Assembly: GCF_002288925.2 (NCBI RefSeq) | Contig: NW_022098069.1 | Span: 69,396,758-69,460,757, forward strand | Reading direction: 5' to 3' | DNA from: Delphinapterus leucas | Taxonomy: Eukaryota > Chordata > Mammalia > Artiodactyla > Monodontidae | Length of the DNA: 64,000 nucleotides | Shown: positions 58,681 to 64,000 of the stretch, piece after piece | How the letters are laid out: each line of letters opens with the position of its first letter | Numbering within the stretch: the stretch's first letter is position 1 | Made by a program: the position numbers and the translations under genes | Notes under the pieces: model-generated | Databases searched by the model: none | Told to the model about the DNA's origin: nothing | Seen by the model: only the letters and a program-made list of their open reading frames with translations

Positions 58681-59392
58681 TGTATTAGTTTGTTAAGGCT
58701 GCCATACAAAGTACATGGACTGGGTGGCTTAAACAACAGAAATTTATTTTCTCACAATTGCGGAGGCTAGAAGTTCAAGATGAAGATGTTGGGCTCCCCT
58801 GGTGGTGCAGTGATGCATAATCAGCCTGCCAACGCAGGGAACACAGGTTCAAGCCCTGGTCTGAGAAGATCCCACGTGCTGCGGAGCAACTAAGCCCGTG
58901 AGCCACAACTACTGAGCCCATGTGGTGCAACTACTGAAGCCCCCATGCCTAGAACCCGTGCTCCGCAACAAGGGAAGCCACTGCAATGAGAAGCCCGGGC
59001 ATCGCAACAAAGAGTAGCCCCGGCTTGCTGCAACTAGAGAAAGCCCGCGCACAGCAATGAAGACCCAACACAGCCATAAAAAAGAAAAAAAAAAAAGATG
59101 AAGATGTTGGCAGGTTTGGTTTCTTCTAAGGCTTCTCTCCTTGGTTTGTAGATGGCTGTCTTCTCCCCCCTGTGTCCTCCCATGGTCTTCCTTCTGTGTG
59201 TGTGTGTCTGATTCCTAATCTCTTTTCCATATAAGAGTACCAGTCATACAGGATTAGGGTCCACACTAATGAACTCATTTTAACTTAATTACCTCTTTAA
59301 AGACCCTGTTTCCAAATACAGTCACATTCTGAGGTACTGGGAGTTAGGTCATCAACATATGAATTTGGGGACACGTAATTCAGCCCCTAACA
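58681..59392 (-). mobile_element. ERVL-MaLR (MLT1-type) solo LTR split by a SINE
   Basis: Left end TGTATTAGTTTGTTAAGGCTGCC, then GACTGGGTGGCTTAAACAACAG. The SINE lies at 58793-59094. The LTR resumes with GGCAGGTTTGGTTTCTTCTAAGGC and continues through TTAACTTAATTACCTCTTTAAAGACCC to the right end TTCAGCCCCTAACA. Apart from the nested SINE it is essentially full length. No internal genes. Confidence 0.88.
58793..59094 (+). mobile_element. CHR-2-like SINE, long form, nested in the LTR
   Basis: Sense strand with a diverged head (GGGCTCCCCTGGTGGTGCAGTGATGC), B-box GGTTCAAGCCC, repeated units and tail CAGCCATAAAAAAG. Perfect 16-bp target-site duplication AAGATGAAGATGTTGG at 58777-58792 and 59095-59110, made from LTR sequence. 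It must therefore be younger than the LTR. Confidence 0.95.
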
Positions 59393-59599
59393 ACTATTAT
59401 AGACAATGCTTCAAAGCAAAGTTCTCCTTGTACACGTAAGTGCAAGTTTCCCTGGGGAATCCACTTAAGTATGGAAGGGTGAGGCCATATAACGGAGTAC
59501 GGTTTAAGTGGATGGTGATGATGTTTGCAGGGTAAAAGTCTGAAAAAAAAGTGATGATCGTAGCTAGTATCTTTCAAGTGACAATAACTCTATATTATA

Positions 59600-59795
59600 C
59601 AAAATTTTATTTAATTTTTACAACATCTATTTGAGTTAGGTGTTATCATTATTCCCATTTTACCAATAAGGAAACGGAGGCTTAAGGAAATGAAGTAATC
59701 TTTCTGAGGGTCCAGAGGAACCAGCGATAAAGCTGGGATTCTAACCCAGGTCTGTTTGATTCCAAAGCCTGTGCTTTCATACACTGTAGCTTCAT
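59600..59795 (-). mobile_element. MIR SINE, reverse strand
   Basis: TTTACAACATCTATTTGAGTTAGGTGTTATCATTATTCCCATTTTACCAATAAGGAAACGGAGGC ... GCTGGGATTCTAACCCAGGTCTGTTTGATTCCAAAGCCTGTGC is a well-preserved reverse MIR. Confidence 0.85.
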
Positions 59796-59796
59796 T

Positions 59797-59827
59797 TGAG
59801 AACACACGCACACACACCACACACACT
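59797..59827. repeat. (CA)n microsatellite, imperfect
   Basis: ACACACGCACACACACCACACACAC, immediately next to the MIR. Confidence 0.88.
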
Positions 59828-60004
59828 GCCTCAATGAAGTGTTGCCCTGCAGCACAGTTAGCCACTAGTTCAGAAATCCCTTCGTCCAGCTGCAGTACGT
59901 GCGGCTGGGAAATGAATGACAAGCGTGTGAGAACAGCCCAGGAAAAGAAAGGAGGTACAAATTCCCTGAAAAACAACTCCCAGAAAGGCACGTCTGTGTT
60001 GATG

Positions 60005-60377
60005 TATAAAAATAGAAAAGGGTAGAATCCTTGTGGCTGTGGAGCCCTAGCCTAGCAGCAGCAGCACGACATCCTGTGACGTCAAGAAGTGGTGGCGGAA
60101 GTCGCTGCGAACAATGGCCACAGATGCCAGCCGAGGAGAGAGCACTGCTGGGGGAAGACGCGTGTGTCACCCGGCAGCTGCGGGGCGTGCACAGGAAGGA
60201 AGTGCAGAACCCGCGGCATCACTGGCCTCCCTCCGAGCGCTGTTTTGAGCACCGAGCGACCTCAGAAGTGCAGGGCGCTCAGCACAGGTGGTTTATCGTC
60301 ACTGTTGTTATGCCCTTCATGTGGCCCATTTCCCGCAGACACACAAGACAGAAACAGTAGCCTCTTTGAAAGAGGAG
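60005..60377 (+). promoter_or_regulatory. Candidate orphan CpG island with promoter-like signals and a possible first exon
   Basis: By hand count 60061-60300 has 19 CpG, 84 G and 67 C: about 63% GC and a CpG observed/expected ratio of about 0.8. It is not a SINE. TATAAAAA is at 60005-60012, so a start near 60035 would fit. TGACGTCA (CRE) is at 60077-60084 and an ETS-like GCGGAAGT at 60095-60102. GAG/GTAAGA, a strong donor, is at 60375-60383 and would end a first exon of about 340 nt. No convincing ATG frame starts here, so a long non-coding RNA or an alternative 5' UTR exon would be the natural reading. All of this is inference from motifs. Confidence 0.4.
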
Positions 60378-60383
60378 GTAAGA

Positions 60384-62035
60384 ATTAGATTAATCAGCCC
60401 TCCATTAACATCCCAGGGTGGAGGTGTCTGCTCCATTCACCTAATGACCCGAACCTTTGCATAACTTGTGCAAATAGCTCCTGGACAGCTCTTGGGAGGG
60501 AAATGCGCTCTTCTTTTTGACTTTTATGACATGAAGAATCCGAATATGCTGGTCTTGGCACCCTAAAACAAGCCGGAAAGGGAAATTCAGATTTCACGTG
60601 ACGCACAAGCAAAAGTGATTTTCGGTAAATGAAGATTCAATTCTTAGGGTGGGGATACTAATAACACAGGTCAAGTGATTTGAAAAGACTTTTACTCTCT
60701 TTTTTTGTTTGTTTTCTCTCACCCCTTCCATCTCTTCAGCCCACCTGGAATTTCTTCCCTTGAAAAGTTCTAAAGGATCCTAGAATGAGAGGTAAGAAAG
60801 ATGAGGCCGTCGAAGCCATCTTTCTGCTGCGGAGATATTCCCGTGGTACAATCTGTAATGCTTTGCCTAGTGTGGCTTTGAACAATGTGGCTTTTATCAG
60901 ATGAACGGTCATGGAGGTGGAGGCCTGTGTTTCTGTCCAGAGCAGGTATGGCCCTGGGAGGAACGAAGAAGAGGCACACCTCCCTGTACCGGCCCGACCT
61001 GCTGGCGGGAACTCAGAAAGGCAAAAGGGTAGTGAGCAGTCCACTTTGATCTGGTTCGCTTTCAGGCCCATTGCTGTGTGGTTGTGTGTTTGTGCACTGG
61101 GGGCAGGGCGAGGGTAGTAAATACCGGGGAGAGTTTTGCAACACATGCCTATCAGCTGAGCACTGAACAAACTTTTTTACCAGTGGCTGTTTCCCTGAGG
61201 CTGCTGACAGTTTGTTCAACTTGTGTGAAGACATTCCTGAAAAAAAGGAGCATTTGTTCAACTTATATAACTGCTTTTTCTATCATAATACTCAAGCGGT
61301 CCTTCCAGGCCCATGTCCTGTTGAACAGAGTCCACGTGAAACTTTCCTTTCCACACTCAGAAACCTGACGACCTGTTTCAATTCTGCCCAATAGCATAGC
61401 TTAAGGTTTGCTTGCGGTCCTTCTCTGGCCCTCCCATACACCCAGATTTTGTAATGACATTCCTCCTTCCTCTTCTAATTCTATCGAATTAAAAAAAAAA
61501 AAAAAAAGCCAAATCTTATGATTGAACAATCTCTGCAATGTATTCTTAAATTGTTTGTACGTGTAAAATGGATATATTTTTAAAGCATACGGGATACTGT
61601 GTGATTCTGGAATTGCAAGGTGGGAGTTTAGCTAGAGGAGTTTGGGAGGTATCACCATGTGTGCGTCGCAGGGGACACTGCTGCTCAGGAATATGGGGGA
61701 TTTGCCTCCAGGCACTTCCTGCCCCCGGTAAAAGAGTTACATACAGCATGTGCAACTTCTCATATTTGGTAGAACTTCTTTTTTCCCTGCCCACTTCTTT
61801 TTTTGAGAAAAATACGTTATGCTTTGATTTGTCTCTATTTAGAGGTTTTCAATTCAAACTGGTTTAAGGCATTATAATTGAATACAAGTTGCCTGATAAT
61901 CATTATTCCACCTCAGTGATTCCCAGTACTTCTAATTCTGTGGCCTCGTAAGATTGCCAATTCACCAAGGCAAGCTTGGCCGGCAGGGGAGCGACTTACA
62001 CTGGCTGCCTCTTGTTTAGGGGTATTCAGTTTACA
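60384..62035. other. Repeat-poor, moderately CpG-containing unique DNA
   Basis: Little recognisable repeat over 1.6 kb apart from an A run at 61493-61507. It includes an octamer-like TTTGCATAA near 60458 and scattered CpG around 60800-61050. A minus-strand frame of 144 codons at 60736-61170 has no recognisable domain. Plausibly regulatory, unproven. Confidence 0.4.
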
Positions 62036-62039
62036 GTAC

Positions 62040-62215
62040 GCCTTCACATAGGTGCTCTCACTTGCTTCGCACAGAGCTGACGAATAAGCGGCACTGCTGT
62101 CACTAGATTCATCTGACAGATGAGGCCACAGGGCTCTGGGAGGCCAAGGGCTCTGGCCCAAGTCGCAGTGGGTAAGTCGCGTAGCAAGGCTCCTTTCCCC
62201 CAGAGCATTTATTGC
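62040..62215 (-). mobile_element. MIR-like fragment, reverse strand
   Basis: CATCTGACAGATGAGGCCACAGGGCTCTGGGAGGCCAAGGGCTCTGGCCCAAGTCGCAGTGGG resembles the MIR reverse core ('CAGATGAGGAAACTGAGGC ... GCCCAAGGTCACA'). Confidence 0.5.
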
Positions 62216-62219
62216 TGAA

Positions 62220-63020
62220 TCAGCGCTAGTTTCCACTAGTGTTATGGTTGTTCCCACGTGACAGTCACTGTGCTTCGTGCTTCATGCACGTTATTTCAGT
62301 CACTACTCGCTGCTACTGTAAGAGTTGGCATTAATCATGACAAAAGAGGAGTATGAGACTCGTGTCACCCAGTCTTCTTCTTGGAATCAGCACCTCTGGC
62401 CCTCTTTAACCTCTAGCACTCTCACGGACATCACCCTGTGTTTCACTAAATGTTCAGACCCTTTCCCCTTTCCATCATCTTGCTTTAGCATAATATAGAC
62501 GACAGAAAGTGAATGCGTGGGCACAAGACGTCTTGTCAGCGGAGGAGATTTGGCTGCCACAGGGATGCACAGTGAGGAGCTCTGAACCGTACACGTGGGA
62601 AACCAAGCGCTGGGTGCAGCCTGGGATGAGAAGCGAGGAAGACACGAGCCATCTGTGGGCAGTGTGGCAGCTCCCAAGGGGAAGAGGCCAGTGTGAACCC
62701 CAGAAAAGTCAGGGTCTCAGAGCCGCATGGCTCTGTGTTTATAATACCCTGAGGTTATTGAACACATTGCCCGGAGAAGCCTGTTCCATAAATCCACAAA
62801 GGGAAGGGCCGCTCCGTTCTCAACTGGGGGTAATCTTTTTAAAAAATTTGTATTACTTTTTCAATATTGTTGCCACTGCTGCACCCTTGGCATTATCTGT
62901 GAGCAATCCTGTGGACCTGGCAGACGCCGGGACCAACTTGCATTGGGAAATGCCACAAGTGGAAAATCTGAGTAAAAATTTTCAGGAAAATACAATAAAA
63001 TATTCCTGAGAGTTAAAATT
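62220..63020. other. Unique sequence, no gene recognised
   Basis: A 166-codon plus-strand frame at 62509-63009 opens from a GTG rather than an ATG and matches no family that I know. I treat it as chance. Confidence 0.4.
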
Positions 63021-63025
63021 AATCA

Positions 63026-63155
63026 TGGGGACGTCCCTGGCGGTCCAGTGGTTAAGACTCTGCACTTGCACTGCAGAGGACACAGGGTTCGATCCCTGGT
63101 CAGGGAACTAAGATCTCACATGCCTGCATGGCGCCTCCCCCCTCCCCCCCAAAAA
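63026..63155 (+). mobile_element. CHR-1/Bov-tA-like SINE, short 3'-reduced copy
   Basis: GGGGACGTCCCTGGCGGTCCAGTGGTTAAGACTCTGC ... GGGTTCGATCCCTGGTCAGGGAACTAAGATC ends in a C-rich run and a short A tail. It is the 'GTCCAGTGGTTAAGACT' tRNA-type head with only a short body. I see no clear target-site duplication. Confidence 0.85.
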
Positions 63156-64000
63156 ATCGCTTGAATATGTGTGGCTCATATTCTTGAGTTTAAAGTTAAG
63201 TTTCAAGGGGTGTCCCTTATAACATTCATATAAAAATTACCATTATGTTTGAAAGCTTCTATTTCAACTGATGTTGGGATTTTAATATTACTTCTAAGGA
63301 ATGTGATATATCAGAGCTACTACTGGCTCTTACATGTCTCAGCTTTTCCTATAAATGGGAATAAAAAGATACCTGCTAAGAGGTATGGATTCATTTTAAG
63401 TTATTGGTGATGCCCAACTAAACTATCATCATGAAGTAAAATGCATTATTATTCAGAAATATTGAAAGCTTAATAAGCGGAACGAGCTTGGTATCCTAAA
63501 GACCAACTGACTGAAAATCAATTGTCTTATGTGAAAATAAAGTGTTTTCTCTATGTGACTGGTTTCTTTTTGTGCAATAGGAAAGTTAATCTGGAATCAC
63601 TAAGATGGAATGTTCCAGAAATAGACACTGTTCGTGTATGTAGGGGCAGGGTAAACTCACACTCCCTAATTGAGTGGACAAGTCAGGGTTTGGCCAGGAA
63701 AACAGAAACGCCCCTTTGTGTCCTAGATATAAAGAGGTTAATTGAGAATTAGGAACTTACACAACTTTTGCAAGAGCTGGGGGTGGGGATGGTGAGGTGG
63801 GGTGCACCAGTGTGGAGCTTGTCAAGCTGCCCTCGAAGGTCAGAGGAGTTGACACTGAAGCCCACTGGAGCAGTTTTCAAAAGCTTGTCTGCAAGCTGCC
63901 GTACTTCCTGGGAATTTCTGAGACACTCTCACTGTCAGTCTGTTGGGCCAAGTGGGTGGTTCTCAAAGGCTTGCCTGTGCATTCGTGTGCAAATGCCTCC
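63156..64000. other. Mostly unrecognised sequence to window end
   Basis: From about 63680 the words GTCAGGGTTTGGCCAGGAAAACAG and the later AAGCTTGTCTGCAAGCTGCC recall an old interspersed repeat ('GTCAGGGTTCTCCAGAGAAACAG'). I cannot assign its family. No gene seen. Confidence 0.35.

Noticed and set aside
60736..61170. 144-codon minus-strand open frame
   Set aside because: No domain, signal peptide or familiar motif is visible, and overlapping frames on both strands are equally open, as expected from composition.
62509..63009. 166-codon plus-strand open frame
   Set aside because: It begins at GTG, has no recognisable domain, ends in AT-rich DNA and shows no splice or promoter context. Chance in a GC-richer stretch is the simpler explanation.
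1..64000. CRISPR array, phage, operon or other prokaryote-type system
   Set aside because: Repeats are dispersed eukaryotic retroposons with A tails and target-site duplications. No direct-repeat/spacer periodicity, no dense coding and no ribosome-binding sites.

Overview
This is nuclear DNA from a mammal, almost certainly a cetacean and most likely a toothed whale. The main evidence is 17 tRNA-derived SINE copies of the cetartiodactyl CHR type. Nine of them are the short, internally deleted form abundant in dolphins and their relatives. Six are long-form CHR-2-like copies and two are older CHR-1/Bov-tA-like copies. The rest of the repeat content is ordinary placental background: L1, L2, MIR, MER5-type hAT remnants and ERVL-MaLR solo LTRs. 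The species inference rests on sequence recognition, not on a search.

I find no convincing protein-coding gene, tRNA, rRNA, snRNA, CRISPR array or bacterial-type system. The longer open frames are chance frames, often running through repeats. The arginine- and cysteine-rich peptides that recur across the window are translations of SINEs. The window reads as intergenic or deep-intronic sequence, so there is no pathway or operon to describe.

Layout. 1-10 kb: AT-rich unique DNA, MER5/MIR scraps, a degraded minus-strand L2 LINE (about 3.9-5.8 kb, split by a young SINE), more L2 tails, and a small CpG cluster near 9.0 kb. 10-20 kb: two minus-strand SINEs, L2/MIR pieces, a candidate 48-nt exon at 12.5 kb, and a compact inverted-repeat cluster at 13.7-13.85 kb that can fold as a three-way junction. 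20-30 kb: five SINEs, MaLR LTRs, and a 100-N assembly gap inside a (CT)n tract at 23.74-23.84 kb. 30-42 kb: SINEs (one lacking its B box), L1 3' ends, and a long old plus-strand L1 spread over 38.5-41.3 kb. 42-59 kb: L2 and MIR fragments, a 5'-truncated L1 with L1 ORF2 C-terminal sequence (49.0-50.0 kb), an old minus-strand L1 (53.9-55.3 kb), and a MaLR LTR split by a SINE (58.7-59.4 kb). 60-63 kb: the least repetitive part. It contains a 240-bp block at 60.06-60.30 kb that meets CpG-island criteria by hand count, flanked by a TATA-like box, a CRE and a good splice donor.

The two observations most worth testing are the foldable element at 13716-13843 and the orphan CpG island/promoter candidate at 60005-60377. 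Neither is established as functional.
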